A DNA stretch of 40,356 nucleotides from Candidatus Bipolaricaulota bacterium (GTDB taxonomy: Bacteria > Bipolaricaulota > Bipolaricaulia > RBG-16-55-9 > DRXL01): positions 1 to 40,356 of the forward strand of contig CALLJK010000025.1 in NCBI GenBank assembly GCA_938091745.1, in the 5' to 3' direction. The translations under genes and the position numbers were made by a program. Position 1 is the first letter of the stretch. Every line of letters begins with the position of its first letter. The notes beneath the pieces are model-generated. The model saw only the letters and a list, made by a program, of their open reading frames with translations. It was not told the DNA's origin and did no database searches. Shown here in pieces: positions 31,608 to 40,336 of this stretch.

Positions 31608-33086
31608 ATGCGCTATAAGAATTATATTGACGGCCAGTGGGTCGACTCGGCAACGGGCAAGACGTTCAAGTCGCTCAACCCAGCGGACACCAGCGACGAG
31701 CTTGGCGAGTTCCCCGCGTCGAACGCTCAAGATGTAGAGCGTGCTGTCCAAGCCGCAGAGCGGGCATTTCGCGAATGGAGCAGAGTCCCCGCACCGAAGC
31801 GCGGCGAACTGCTCTTCGAGATCGGCGAGCGCTTCAAGCGCCACAAAGAAGACTTGGCCCAAATCATGACCCGCGAGATGGGCAAAGTCTTAAAAGAAGC
31901 TCGCGGCGACGTCCAAGAAGCGATTGACATGGCATACTATATCGCTGCGGAGGGCCGGCGGCTCTTCGGCTATACGACTCCGTCGGAGCTGTCCCTCAAG
32001 CACTGCATCAGCTTCCGTCGTCCGGTAGGGGTCGTGGGGGTTATCACGCCGTGGAACTTCCCCGTAGCTATTCCGGCGTGGAAGATCTTCCCCGCGATTC
32101 TTGCCGGCAATACGGTCGTCTGGAAGCCCGCGACCGATACCCCGCGCTGCGCCTATGAGTTCGTCAAGATCCTCGAAGACGCTGGGCTGCCTAAAGGGGT
32201 CGTCAATCTTGTCTTTGGTGGCGGCAACGACGTTGGCATCCCGTTGGCCAAGCACCCCAAGGTCGCGCGGATTTCTTTTACGGGCTCGACCGAGACCGGC
32301 CGAGAGATCTATAAGTACGGGGCGGAGAAGCTCGCGAAAGTTCACCTGGAGATGGGCGGCAAGAACCCCATTATTGTGCTCGAAGACGCCGATCTCGATC
32401 TCGCTGTAGACGGGATTCTCTGGAGCGCCTTCGGCACGACGGGCCAGCGCTGCACGGCGTGCTCGAGACTCATTGTCGAAGACGGTGTCTACGAAAAGCT
32501 CTTAGAGAAGCTCCTCGAGCGCACGAAGAAGCTGCGCCTAGGGAACGGACTCGATCCCCAGACCGATGTCGGCCCGGTCGTCAACAGATCGGCGTTGGAG
32601 AAGATCGCGCGCTACGTCGAGCTCGGTGTGAAAGAGGGCGCAAAGCTCCTCTGCGGCGGCCAGATCGCCAAAGAGGGCGACCTCGCCAAGGGGTTCTTCT
32701 TCCAGCCCACGATCTTCGCCGACGTCACCCCGAATATGCGCATCTTCCAAGAAGAGATCTTCGGGCCGGTGCTCTCAGTGAGTAAAGCCAAAGACTACGA
32801 CGACGCCATCGCGTTGGCGAACAATACTTCGTACGGGCTGTCGTCGTCTATCTACACAAGAGATGTCTTCAAGGCCCATCGCGCCATGGACGAGATCGAA
32901 GCGGGCATCACGTATATTAATAGTGGGACGATCGGGGCTGAAGTGCACTTGCCCTTTGGGGGAATAAAAAATACGGGCAACGGCGGGCGCGAATCTGGCT
33001 GGACGGCCATCGACGAGTACACCGAGTGGAAGACGATCTATATAGACTTTTCTGGTCGGCTCCAGAAGGCTCAGGGGATCGACTAG
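31608..33086 (+). CDS. NAD(P)-dependent aldehyde dehydrogenase
   Basis: A 492-residue cytoplasmic enzyme of the ALDH superfamily that oxidises an aldehyde to the acid. The cofactor fold has [20 protein letters not shown] and [12 protein letters not shown]; the general base Glu is in [10 protein letters not shown] and the catalytic Cys in [11 protein letters not shown]. The end has [25 protein letters not shown]. Resemblance is to semialdehyde-type enzymes (succinic, ketoglutaric or aminoadipic), but the substrate cannot be read from motifs. The ATG at 31608 has AAGGGGG; the upstream part of the open frame is translated DnaA boxes and is not coding. Confidence 0.95.
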   Translation: MRYKNYIDGQWVDSATGKTFKSLNPADTSDELGEFPASNAQDVERAVQAAERAFREWSRVPAPKRGELLFEIGERFKRHKEDLAQIMTREMGKVLKEARGDVQEAIDMAYYIAAEGRRLFGYTTPSELSLKHCISFRRPVGVVGVITPWNFPVAIPAWKIFPAILAGNTVVWKPATDTPRCAYEFVKILEDAGLPKGVVNLVFGGGNDVGIPLAKHPKVARISFTGSTETGREIYKYGAEKLAKVHLEMGGKNPIIVLEDADLDLAVDGILWSAFGTTGQRCTACSRLIVEDGVYEKLLEKLLERTKKLRLGNGLDPQTDVGPVVNRSALEKIARYVELGVKEGAKLLCGGQIAKEGDLAKGFFFQPTIFADVTPNMRIFQEEIFGPVLSVSKAKDYDDAIALANNTSYGLSSSIYTRDVFKAHRAMDEIEAGITYINSGTIGAEVHLPFGGIKNTGNGGRESGWTAIDEYTEWKTIYIDFSGRLQKAQGID

Positions 33087-33122
33087 TAATCTAGATCACA
33101 TACAGAAGAGCGCTGCGCTCGG

Positions 33123-33128
33123 TATAAT
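33123..33128 (+). promoter_or_regulatory. -10 box of the FG-GAP gene
   Basis: CTCGG-TATAAT-GGAGCCC, similar in context to 31566-31577. The 5' leader (33135-33249) has GAGTCTG/CAGACTC complementarity around a GTCTTATGAGCCCC loop. Nothing else is seen in 33087-33249. Confidence 0.45.
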
Positions 33129-33249
33129 GGAGCCCAAAGTATAGGGGAGCCTGTAGAGTCTGGGAGTCTTATGAGCCCCGATTCTTCAGACTCTCAGAGG
33201 CTATGAACTCTTTGGACTGGACGATGCTGATTCGCGAAGGAGGTTTACC

Positions 33250-35673
33250 GTGAAGCCCGCTACTCTTCGCCGTGCGGTGCCCATATTCTTTTTGGTGATA
33301 GTTTGGCTGCTAGGGGTTGGAGGCGGGGCGAGTCCGGTCGTGCTGGACATCGCTGATGCCAATCAAGACGTGACGATCTTCGGCGCCAACCCCAAAGATT
33401 TTCTGACGGACTTCAATTCGATAGCCGTCGGCGACGTCAACGGCGACGGGTTCAATGATTTGATCTTAGGCGATCCTGCCGCTGACGTCGAAGAGGGCGA
33501 CCGCCGCGACGCCGGCAAGGTCTACGTGATCTACGGGCGTCCCGGCTTGGAGAGCATTTATGATCTAGCGAAATCTCATGCAGACATCGTCGTGACTGGG
33601 GCGCGACCAGGAGATATGCTGGGCACATCCGTCGCTGTTGGGGACATCAACGGCGATGGCCGTCTCGACTTAATTATAGGCGCGGCGGGCGCAGATGGCC
33701 CCGATGGGCTGCCCGAACGTCGCCGCGACGCCGGAGCTGTTTATGTGATCTACGGGCGTCCCACTCCCAATAAGCTGATAGACATCTTCGATGGCGACCA
33801 AGATCTCACGATTCACGGCGAGACGCCGGGGGATCGCTTTGGGGCTTCGGTAGCTACAGGCGATCTCAACGGCGACGGCATCGCTGATTTAATTGTCGGA
33901 GCGACGGATGCCGACGGCCCGCGCAAGGAGCGTGCCAACGCCGGGCAGGTCTACGTCTTCTTCGGCAGCACGAGCTTCCCGCGCACGATTGATCTTGCTC
34001 GCAAGAACGCCGATATGACCGTCTTCGGGAGAAACTCGACGGACCAATTGGGCAACGTCATTGTGAGTGCCGACGTGAATAGTGACGGCTTCGACGATCT
34101 GATTATTGCGGCTCATCAAGCCGACGGCCCCGGCAACGGCCGAAACAATGCTGGTGAGGTCTATATTCTCTTCGGCGCGACGACGCTGCCGGGGAGAGTC
34201 GACTTGGCCAAAGATCGCCCTGATGTGTTGATTTATGGAGCTGACGCTGGCGACACGCTTGGCGTCTCGGTCGCTGTCGGCGATCTAGATGGCGACGGCG
34301 TGAAAGACGTTATTATGGGTGCGCCGGGGGCGAGCGGGCCACAGAATAAGCGTCCCGGAGCTGGCGAGGTCTATGTGCTCTTTGGCAGCGCGCTCTTGCG
34401 AGGTGTGTATGACTTTGCCGTCGGGCAGTACGATGTGATCATCTACGGTGCTGAGGCAGGGGATCGTCTTGGGCGCGCGGTCGCTTCGGGGTTGATTGGC
34501 GGAGAAACGTTCGATGACCCCTATTGGGATATAGTCTTAGGGGCAGACTCGGCCGACGGCCCAGAGAATCGTCGGCGCAACGCCGGCGAAGCGTATTTGA
34601 TCTTGGGGCAAAGCCCCTGGCCCAGAACGATTGATCCCGCTGCGAGAGACGCGCCCATAGCAGCGGTCTTCGTCGGTGCCGAGGCCGATGACCGTCTGGG
34701 GAGCGCGGCGATCGCTGGGGACCTAGACGGAGACGGCCTCGCTGAAGTGATCTTAGGGGCGCTCAACGCTGACGGACAAGAGAATTTGAAGCCCGATTCC
34801 GGCGAGGCGTATATCTTCTTTGGGAGTCGGTTTGGGCCGCCCAAGCCGCCCAATCAGCCGCCCATCGCGAATGCTGGGCCCGATCAGACCGTCACTGTTG
34901 GGACGCTCGTAACACTAGATGGCAGCAGATCATCCGATCCCGACGGCGATCGTATCACGTTCCAATGGCGCTTCGTCTCCCGACCTGATGGGAGCACAGC
35001 AGAGCTGACCGACGCCGACAAAGCGCAAGCAAAGTTCACCCCTGACGTCGTGGGCGAATATATTATCGAACTTATTGTCACTGACCCTGACGGCGCAACG
35101 GGGTCTGATCAAGTCAAAGTGACGGCTCGGGAGGCGCCGCCACCTCCCCCGGCGCGCAAGAAGGGTGATGTTGACAACGACGGCGATGTTGACATCATAG
35201 ATGCAAAGCTCGCTGCTGAATTTATTGTGGGGTTGCGAGACTTAGACGGCTTAGCGCGCTGGGCTGCCGACGTGCGCGCCCCATGTCAGCCCGCTGCGGG
35301 GAGCGCCGAGAACATTGACATCACGGATGTGCGCTGGATCGCGGAGTTCGCTATCGGCGTGCGCACGGAGATGTTCTGCTACGAAGTCCCCTTGCCTACA
35401 GCAACAGTGAAGACGCTCACGCCGTTGCGCGTGCGCTCACTGCATAGAGCTATCGAGTTCTCTGCACCGGCGGGCGCGCAGGTCTCAGTAAAAGTCTTCG
35501 ATATGCTTGGCCGACCGATCTATCGCGCCGAGTCGACTTCTGGGAGACTGCGCTGGGCGCTAGAAGATCAAGCGGGCCAGACCGTTGCCAACGGCGTCTA
35601 TCTCGCAGTAATAGAGCTGTGGGACGGGACGGAGCGCACGCGCGTTGTGCGCAAGCTCATCGTGCAACGGTGA
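33250..35673 (+). CDS. Secreted FG-GAP/PKD/dockerin protein with C-terminal sorting-like domain
   Basis: An 807-residue exported protein. Signal peptide 1-27. Residues 30-530 hold seven FG-GAP repeats of about 65-75 residues, each with a calcium loop such as GDVNGDGFNDLILG followed by a YVIYG strand, as in integrin-like propellers. A PKD-like domain covers about 534-627 (NAGPDQTVTVGTLVTLDGSRS). A dockerin lies at 638-703, with calcium loops DVDNDGDVDIID and ENIDITDVRW. The last 85 residues (VKVFDMLGRPIYRAE to VVRKLIVQR) resemble type IX sorting or FlgD-like domains. The GTG at 33250 follows GGAGGT. The next gene shares dockerin and C-terminus. Likely a surface or extracellular scaffold partner. 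Confidence 0.9.
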   Translation: MKPATLRRAVPIFFLVIVWLLGVGGGASPVVLDIADANQDVTIFGANPKDFLTDFNSIAVGDVNGDGFNDLILGDPAADVEEGDRRDAGKVYVIYGRPGLESIYDLAKSHADIVVTGARPGDMLGTSVAVGDINGDGRLDLIIGAAGADGPDGLPERRRDAGAVYVIYGRPTPNKLIDIFDGDQDLTIHGETPGDRFGASVATGDLNGDGIADLIVGATDADGPRKERANAGQVYVFFGSTSFPRTIDLARKNADMTVFGRNSTDQLGNVIVSADVNSDGFDDLIIAAHQADGPGNGRNNAGEVYILFGATTLPGRVDLAKDRPDVLIYGADAGDTLGVSVAVGDLDGDGVKDVIMGAPGASGPQNKRPGAGEVYVLFGSALLRGVYDFAVGQYDVIIYGAEAGDRLGRAVASGLIGGETFDDPYWDIVLGADSADGPENRRRNAGEAYLILGQSPWPRTIDPAARDAPIAAVFVGAEADDRLGSAAIAGDLDGDGLAEVILGALNADGQENLKPDSGEAYIFFGSRFGPPKPPNQPPIANAGPDQTVTVGTLVTLDGSRSSDPDGDRITFQWRFVSRPDGSTAELTDADKAQAKFTPDVVGEYIIELIVTDPDGATGSDQVKVTAREAPPPPPARKKGDVDNDGDVDIIDAKLAAEFIVGLRDLDGLARWAADVRAPCQPAAGSAENIDITDVRWIAEFAIGVRTEMFCYEVPLPTATVKTLTPLRVRSLHRAIEFSAPAGAQVSVKVFDMLGRPIYRAESTSGRLRWALEDQAGQTVANGVYLAVIELWDGTERTRVVRKLIVQR

Positions 35674-35828
35674 CGCGTGCTACTCTTGCGCCGTGACGGC
35701 AGTTACATACAAGCTATGCAGCATGGTCTACAATAGTAATGATGAAAAGCACTGAATAAGGCAGGTCATCGAATATGCTGAGAATACAGCGACGTGCGCT
35801 GCGCACTGGCGAAGGGAGGTCTTTCAGC

Positions 35829-37922
35829 GTGGGTATGAAGCAGAAATTGTGGTTGTTCGTGCTGGTGCCGATCTTGGTGTTGGGCTGGGCGACCAGCGCG
35901 TGGGCCGACGACGAGGCGGACGTCTTCAACGCCAACGCCGGCAACACCGAGCCAAACCCCAACCCCGGTGAGAACTTCGTCGTTATCCAAGATGTGATCG
36001 TCTCCGATCCGGGGCCGTTCGGCGATACGACTCCCGATAGCTTTCCCACAGCCATCGAGACCGTGACAGTTCGTAAGATCGGCGGGACGTTGGAGGATCA
36101 CTTCGTCATCGCGTTGCGGCTCTATCTCGATGACGGCGATGGCCTCTTCGATCCGACAGTAGATCGTCTCTTAGGGGCGGTGAACGCGCCCAGACTCAGC
36201 GATGGAGTGGTCTTCGGGCGTCGTGGGGAGTTATTAGTTTTGGTGCCGAACAACGGATCAGCAGAGTTCTTTGTTGTGGCAGACTTTGCCAACGACGCGC
36301 CCGACGGCGCGACGCTGCGCACCAGCTTCGATCTCACTGTCGGGGATAGCTTGATCGGTGGGCCAACCACGACGTCACGGATTGACAGCGCCACGTCGCT
36401 GCCCATCTTGAATTTTGATGCGGGGCTGCCTGTGCCCACAGGGTTCATTCGCATCACGGCAGCAACGGGTGATGCCGAAACCGACGTGGTTGACGAGACC
36501 CCGGCCCGCACGGCCAAACCTGGTGATTCTGTCGTCTTGCAAGAGTTCTTGGTCTCCGATCCCGGTGTCTCCGGCGATGCCGTCCCTGATGGCTATGGGA
36601 CGCTCATTCGGACTATCACGGTGCGCAAAGTCGGCGGGACGATCTCCAGCGATAAGATTCTGAGATTGAGGCTCTTCCGAGCCAGCCCGCGCACCCCGCC
36701 CGGTTGGGATGAGAAGGACGAGCTCTTAGCCGTCGTCAATTCTCCTGATCTGGAGCGCGGTGTCGTCTTCGGCGACGGTGGGCGACGTTTGGTACGCGTT
36801 AACGACAATGCTGAAGAACGCTTCTACGTCGTGGCCGACCTAGCCCCGGTGGGCTTTGTCAATGGCGACACATTGCGCACCAGCGTCGAGATCGTCGCTC
36901 GTGACGACAAGACCGATCCGGGCGAACTCTCTTCAGCGATTGAGACGCCCATGCCCGTTGTCGCTTCAAATCAGTTAGTCGTTGAAGTGCCCCCGCCAAC
37001 GTTGATCATTGGCTCGGCTTCGATTGTGGGCAAGGCGAGAATCCCCATATCGATTCGCTTTGTGCCCGCGCCGGGGCTGGGCGAATTACAGATCGGTCCC
37101 GACGGCGCTCTCACCTTCGATCCGACTGTCGTGCAGATTCTCAACATCAGGGGTGTGGGGCCGTATATGGTCGATTCGGTGAATATCGATTCGCTCGAGG
37201 GGCGGGCGCAGTTCACGCTGACGCTCAAGCCCGGACGCACCCCGCTCAACGAGGGCGTCATCGCTGAGATCGAGGTCGACAAAGCTCCTGATGCCCCGCC
37301 GGGCGAGTCCGTCAGAATAGATATCGAAGACATCGAGGGCATTGAAATTGTCGATGTCTTCCGGGATGCTGCAGGACGTGATCTGCTCCCCGATATCGTC
37401 CCGGGCATAATCACGATCAAGCTCATCAAAGGCGATGCTGATGGTGATGGCGTCGTCACCATGAGTGATGCGCGCTTGGTCGCACGATTTATCTTAGGTA
37501 TGGAGACGCTCACTCCAGAGCAAGAGGAGGCCGCGGACGTCGCGCCGCCCTTGGGAGTCATTGACGCGACCGATGTGCGCTGGATCGCTCAAGCCGCTGC
37601 GGGCCTGCGCAAGCTCGAACAGTCCAACGCTGCGCTTACCCCGTTAGCCGCACATAAGCCCGCGCGTGCTGTGACGGCGAAGCTGCGCGCCGGAACGCTC
37701 GAAGTGCGCGTCTCTGGGCAAGGCGTCGCTCAAACGACCGTCAGAGTCTTCACGCTGACGGGCAGATCTGTGACGACGGTGCAAGCATCTGGGCCGACGG
37801 TGCGTTTAAGCGAGAGCGATCTCGCTGCCCTGCCCAACGGCGTCTATCTCTATACTGTAACAGTGCTCGGCCCTGATGGACTCTGGCAGAGCGACGTGCG
37901 CAAGTTCTTATTAATACGCTAG
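35829..37922 (+). CDS. Secreted cohesin-like/dockerin protein with internal duplication
   Basis: A 697-residue exported protein. Signal peptide about 1-25 (LWLFVLVPILVLGWATSAWA). Two related units of about 145 residues follow (near 28-178 and 215-360), sharing VSDPG...GD..PD...T.I.TVTVRK.GGT, a GVVFG segment and ERFYVVADL. A cohesin-like beta domain spans 388-532 (LTFDPTVVQILNI). A dockerin is at 534-596 (KGDADGDGVVTMSDARLVARFILG, then VIDATDVRWIAQAAAG), and a C-terminal sorting-like domain ends in GVYLYTVTV...RKFLLIR. GTG 35829 is favoured by AAGGGAGG 9 nt upstream; ATG 35835 is the alternative. It may bind its neighbour through dockerin and cohesin, which is inference. Confidence 0.87.
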   Translation: MGMKQKLWLFVLVPILVLGWATSAWADDEADVFNANAGNTEPNPNPGENFVVIQDVIVSDPGPFGDTTPDSFPTAIETVTVRKIGGTLEDHFVIALRLYLDDGDGLFDPTVDRLLGAVNAPRLSDGVVFGRRGELLVLVPNNGSAEFFVVADFANDAPDGATLRTSFDLTVGDSLIGGPTTTSRIDSATSLPILNFDAGLPVPTGFIRITAATGDAETDVVDETPARTAKPGDSVVLQEFLVSDPGVSGDAVPDGYGTLIRTITVRKVGGTISSDKILRLRLFRASPRTPPGWDEKDELLAVVNSPDLERGVVFGDGGRRLVRVNDNAEERFYVVADLAPVGFVNGDTLRTSVEIVARDDKTDPGELSSAIETPMPVVASNQLVVEVPPPTLIIGSASIVGKARIPISIRFVPAPGLGELQIGPDGALTFDPTVVQILNIRGVGPYMVDSVNIDSLEGRAQFTLTLKPGRTPLNEGVIAEIEVDKAPDAPPGESVRIDIEDIEGIEIVDVFRDAAGRDLLPDIVPGIITIKLIKGDADGDGVVTMSDARLVARFILGMETLTPEQEEAADVAPPLGVIDATDVRWIAQAAAGLRKLEQSNAALTPLAAHKPARAVTAKLRAGTLEVRVSGQGVAQTTVRVFTLTGRSVTTVQASGPTVRLSESDLAALPNGVYLYTVTVLGPDGLWQSDVRKFLLIR

Positions 37923-37932
37923 TACCCACGCG

Positions 37933-37984
37933 GCGATCCCTCACGATAGCGTCAGAGCCTGCGTTCGTGCGGGATCGCTCTGTT
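37933..37984 (+). terminator. Terminator of the cohesin/dockerin gene
   Basis: GCGATCCCTCACGA (37933-37946) pairs with TCGTGCGGGATCGC (37965-37978) with one mismatch and an 18-nt loop, followed by TCTGTTTTA. Confidence 0.7.
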
Positions 37985-38350
37985 TTAATCAGGCCATGTG
38001 CGAATACGTAGTCGCCCTTCTGCTAAGACTGCTATGAATTTTTGCACGTTGAGGTTTTTTAGCTCGCTTAAGGCTCGTGAGACATCAGCGATTAAGATCG
38101 TGGGGATGAATGTCTCATAACGCAGGAGAAGGGCGCGGTGACGGTAAGGGGGTGGACAAAATTCAAGTAGCCGTCCGAAATCTTTATCTTCAGTCAGGAT
38201 CAGAGCGTGCTCTGCACGAGCACGTTGCAAGATCTCTTCATCAGAGGCGCCTGCCATACCAAGCTCAACGACGGTGATAACTTCATGGCCAGCTTGTCGC
38301 AAGGCGTTCAGCAAGACCTTCGGTATGTGTTCATCAGCTAAGATCTTCAC
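37985..38350 (-). CDS. DUF5615 PIN-like protein (putative toxin)
   Basis: A 121-residue protein with the DUF5615 pattern: MKILADEHIPKVLLNALRQAGHEVI with the first acidic residues, ASDEEILQRARAEHALILTEDKDFGRLL with the TxDxDF centre, and a hydrophobic end. The family is a short PIN-domain relative predicted to be an RNase and to act as toxin. Its ATG overlaps the stop of the DUF433 gene (ATGA, 38347-38350), so both are produced together. Confidence 0.88.
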   Translation of the reverse strand: MKILADEHIPKVLLNALRQAGHEVITVVELGMAGASDEEILQRARAEHALILTEDKDFGRLLEFCPPPYRHRALLLRYETFIPTILIADVSRALSELKNLNVQKFIAVLAEGRLRIRTWPD

Positions 38351-38586
38351 GATTGGATGGGCTCTGACAAGGGAACGACGCGCTCGCCTTCCAGAACCTC
38401 AGCTGCATAGGCGAGTGCAGCTTGTATGCCCTCTTTTGTCAGGTGAGGGTAGTTCTCCAGAATCTGATCTGTCGTCCAGCCTGATGCAAAGAGCTTCAGG
38501 ATGAAAGCCACAGCTATGCGCGTTCCTCTAATGACTGGCTTTCCCCCAAGGACATCAGGGTGGCTTACAATCAGTGAATGCTCCAT
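38347..38586 (-). CDS. DUF433 protein (putative antitoxin)
   Basis: A 79-residue protein with the DUF433 signature HPDVLGGKPVIRGTRIAVAFILKLFASGWTTDQILENYPHLT, which ends in a helix-turn-helix-like segment. DUF433 and DUF5615 genes commonly form two-gene toxin-antitoxin-like pairs. The start at 38586 is chosen for GGAGGACAAGG just upstream; a longer frame to 38649 has no such site. A possible promoter on the minus strand has TGCTACACT near 38623-38631. Confidence 0.87.
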   Translation of the reverse strand: MEHSLIVSHPDVLGGKPVIRGTRIAVAFILKLFASGWTTDQILENYPHLTKEGIQAALAYAAEVLEGERVVPLSEPIQS

Positions 38587-38669
38587 AGCCTTGTCCTCCT
38601 TGCAGCAGTCCTCTTCAATAAGTGTAGCACAAACTATCTTTGCTGTCACTCCTAGGGTGACCAGGGTAA

Positions 38670-38698
38670 CTGACGTCGCACTTTCGGTAGAGTATCAT
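38670..38698 (+). promoter_or_regulatory. Promoter of the propeller lipoprotein
   Basis: CTGACG (38670-38675), 17 bp, TATCAT (38693-38698). The same ACTGACG-17-TATCAT arrangement is found at the right edge of the window. Confidence 0.5.
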
Positions 38699-38715
38699 AA
38701 CGAGGGTGATTCGTA

Positions 38716-39693
38716 ATGAGACATGCTACGAAAGCTTTGAGTCAAGCGATGCTCTTCGTTGGATTGGTTCTGTTGGCGGGCTGTCTTCCCGGTCAGAAGC
38801 CCGGCCCGCAGCCCCCACAAGCGGCTTTTTCGTTCACGCCCCTCACACCGAAAGTCGGCGAAGAAGTCGTCTTCGACGCTTCGGCGTCGAAAGATCCCGA
38901 CGGCCAGATCACAGAATATCTGTGGGACTTCGGCGACGGCTCTCCCGCCGAGACCGGCCCGGTCGTCATTCACGTCTACGACGCTGTGGGTCAGTACACC
39001 GTGAAGCTGACGGTCACCGACGATGCGGGGCTGTCGAGCAGCGCAGAGAAGACCATCACGGTTGTGCAGAGTGCCGTCAGCGCCGTGAAAAAGTCTCTGA
39101 GCGCTCCGGGGCGAGGCCCCGTGGGGATCGCCTGGGACGGCGCGGCCCTGTGGGTCGTGGACACGCTCGATCTGGAGAGCTATAAGCTCTATAAAGTTGA
39201 CCCCTCAAGCGGGAGCGTCTTGAATGCGTTTGAAGCCCCGACGATCATCCCTGACGGCTTGACGTGGGACGGCAGCCGGCTCTGGCTGGTGGACGGCGCT
39301 GAGGGGAAGCTTTTGCAGATCGATCCGTCCAACGGCAAAGTCTTGAAGACGCTGGCGGCGCCGGGGACGTTCCCCACGGGGATCGCGTGGGACGGCAGCG
39401 CGCTGTGGGTCGCTGACGCCGATACGCTCAAGATTTATAAGATCAATCCCGTCACGGGCAAGGTTATAGACTCTTTTGACGCTCCGGGGGACTTCCCAAC
39501 GGGGCTGGCCTGGGACGGCAAGTACTTATGGCACCTAGACACCGTGAGTATTTATAAGCTCGATCCCAACAGCGGGGCGGTCTTGGCTGAATACGAAGCC
39601 CCGCGGGAGCAGCTCTCCGACTTGACGTGGGACGGGCAGTCTCTGTGGGCTACCGACGAAGGGAACAAGCAGCTGGTGCAGCTTGGGTTTTAG
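38716..39693 (+). CDS. Lipoprotein with PKD domain and five WDG propeller repeats
   Basis: A 325-residue lipoprotein. The signal ends in LVLLAGC (lipobox, Cys at 23). After a Pro-rich linker comes a PKD domain (about 37-118: FSFTPLTPKVGEEVVFDASAS, then YLWDFGDGSP) and five repeats of about 43 residues with GIAWDGAALWVVD, GLTWDGSRLWLVD, GIAWDGSALWVAD, GLAWDGKYLWHLD and DLTWDGQSLWATD. It shares this plan with the membrane protein at 14489, so the two are paralogues with different anchors. The ATG at 38716 has GAGGGTGAT upstream. No ligand can be named. The stop overlaps hicA by 4 bp. Confidence 0.87.
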   Translation: MRHATKALSQAMLFVGLVLLAGCLPGQKPGPQPPQAAFSFTPLTPKVGEEVVFDASASKDPDGQITEYLWDFGDGSPAETGPVVIHVYDAVGQYTVKLTVTDDAGLSSSAEKTITVVQSAVSAVKKSLSAPGRGPVGIAWDGAALWVVDTLDLESYKLYKVDPSSGSVLNAFEAPTIIPDGLTWDGSRLWLVDGAEGKLLQIDPSNGKVLKTLAAPGTFPTGIAWDGSALWVADADTLKIYKINPVTGKVIDSFDAPGDFPTGLAWDGKYLWHLDTVSIYKLDPNSGAVLAEYEAPREQLSDLTWDGQSLWATDEGNKQLVQLGF

Positions 39694-39947
39694 GGATCGC
39701 GCTGAGGGACGAGCTTCAGACGTTTGAGATCAGCGAGGCTCCAGCCAGCAGCTTCGATCATCGCTTTGCGGGCCTTGGGCGAAAAAGTATCGCTTTCCTT
39801 GTGGAAGACGACTTCAACGCGTCGGCCATCGGGATGGCGGAATATGCGGTGACTGCCTTGTTGACGATCCAGGAGAAAGCCCTCTTTTTCTAGAGCACGG
39901 ACTATCTTGCGAGCCGTTAGATTTTTTAAGGCGAGTGGCAGAGCCAT
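39690..39947 (-). CDS. hicA: HicA-type toxin
   Basis: An 85-residue protein of the HicA/YcfA mRNA interferase fold (double-stranded-RNA-binding-like). TARKIVRALEKEGFLLDRQQGSHRIFRHPDGRRVEVVFHKES carries the conserved GSH catalytic His. The end FSPKARKAMIEAAGWSLADLK differs from the usual GTLRSIL form, and the protein is slightly longer than the common 60-80 residues. It begins 5 bp after the hicB stop and is probably made by coupling, since no ribosome-binding site is visible. Confidence 0.85.
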   Translation of the reverse strand: MALPLALKNLTARKIVRALEKEGFLLDRQQGSHRIFRHPDGRRVEVVFHKESDTFSPKARKAMIEAAGWSLADLKRLKLVPQRDP

Positions 39948-39952
39948 TATTT

Positions 39953-40201
39953 TTATACTGTTACAGCCACCAAGGGCTCTGGGGAGACTTGGACGACTCC
40001 CTCTGTTGGCACCGGCTCTCCGTGAGCTATAAGGGATTCGATGTAGACTTGAACGGCTTCTTGGATATTTTTCAGCAGCTCTTCTTTGGTGTAGGCCCAG
40101 GTGTGGCAGCCGGGCAGGGCGGGCACGGAGGCGAAGTAGGCCATGCGCCCATCCTCAAAGGGGTCTTCCTCGATGACGACCTTGAAGATGTACGTTCTCA
40201 T
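39953..40201 (-). CDS. hicB: HicB-type antitoxin
   Basis: An 82-residue protein with the HicB partial RNase-H-like domain: YIFKVVIEEDPFEDGRMAYFASVPALPGCHTWAYTKEELLKNIQEAVQVYIESL. No C-terminal DNA-binding domain is present. It precedes hicA, an order found in many systems. The start at 40201 is the first ATG of the conserved domain; the longer open frame upstream is translated repeat DNA. A TATATT -10 lies only 8 nt before the ATG, so the mRNA may be nearly leaderless. Confidence 0.85.
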   Translation of the reverse strand: MRTYIFKVVIEEDPFEDGRMAYFASVPALPGCHTWAYTKEELLKNIQEAVQVYIESLIAHGEPVPTEGVVQVSPEPLVAVTV

Positions 40202-40209
40202 GGCGCACC

Positions 40210-40215
40210 AATATA
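40210..40215 (-). promoter_or_regulatory. Extended -10 next to the hicB start
   Basis: On the minus strand TGTGC-TATATT, 8 nt before the ATG. Confidence 0.4.
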
Positions 40216-40241
40216 GCACACGCGGAGAATCCGATGCAAGT

Positions 40242-40282
40242 CTTCCGTGCTTTCCGTCTTTTCCGTGCCTTCCGTGATTCAA
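40242..40282. repeat. CCTTCCGTG-type repeat, copy 3
   Basis: Four CTTCCGTG/TTTCCGT units in a row, ending GCCTTCCGTGATTCAA, the same end as at 5541-5576 and 8533-8549. It lies upstream of hicBA. Confidence 0.75.
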
Positions 40283-40307
40283 TTCCCCTCTAGTGTAGCG
40301 TAGATTA

Positions 40308-40336
40308 CTGACGCCTGGCCCTGAGTGGGGTATCAT
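40308..40336 (+). promoter_or_regulatory. Promoter at the right edge for an unseen gene
   Basis: CTGACG (40308-40313), 17 bp, TATCAT (40331-40336), then AGGAAGG near the edge. The matching spacing at 38670-38698 suggests a commonly used promoter type. Confidence 0.45.
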
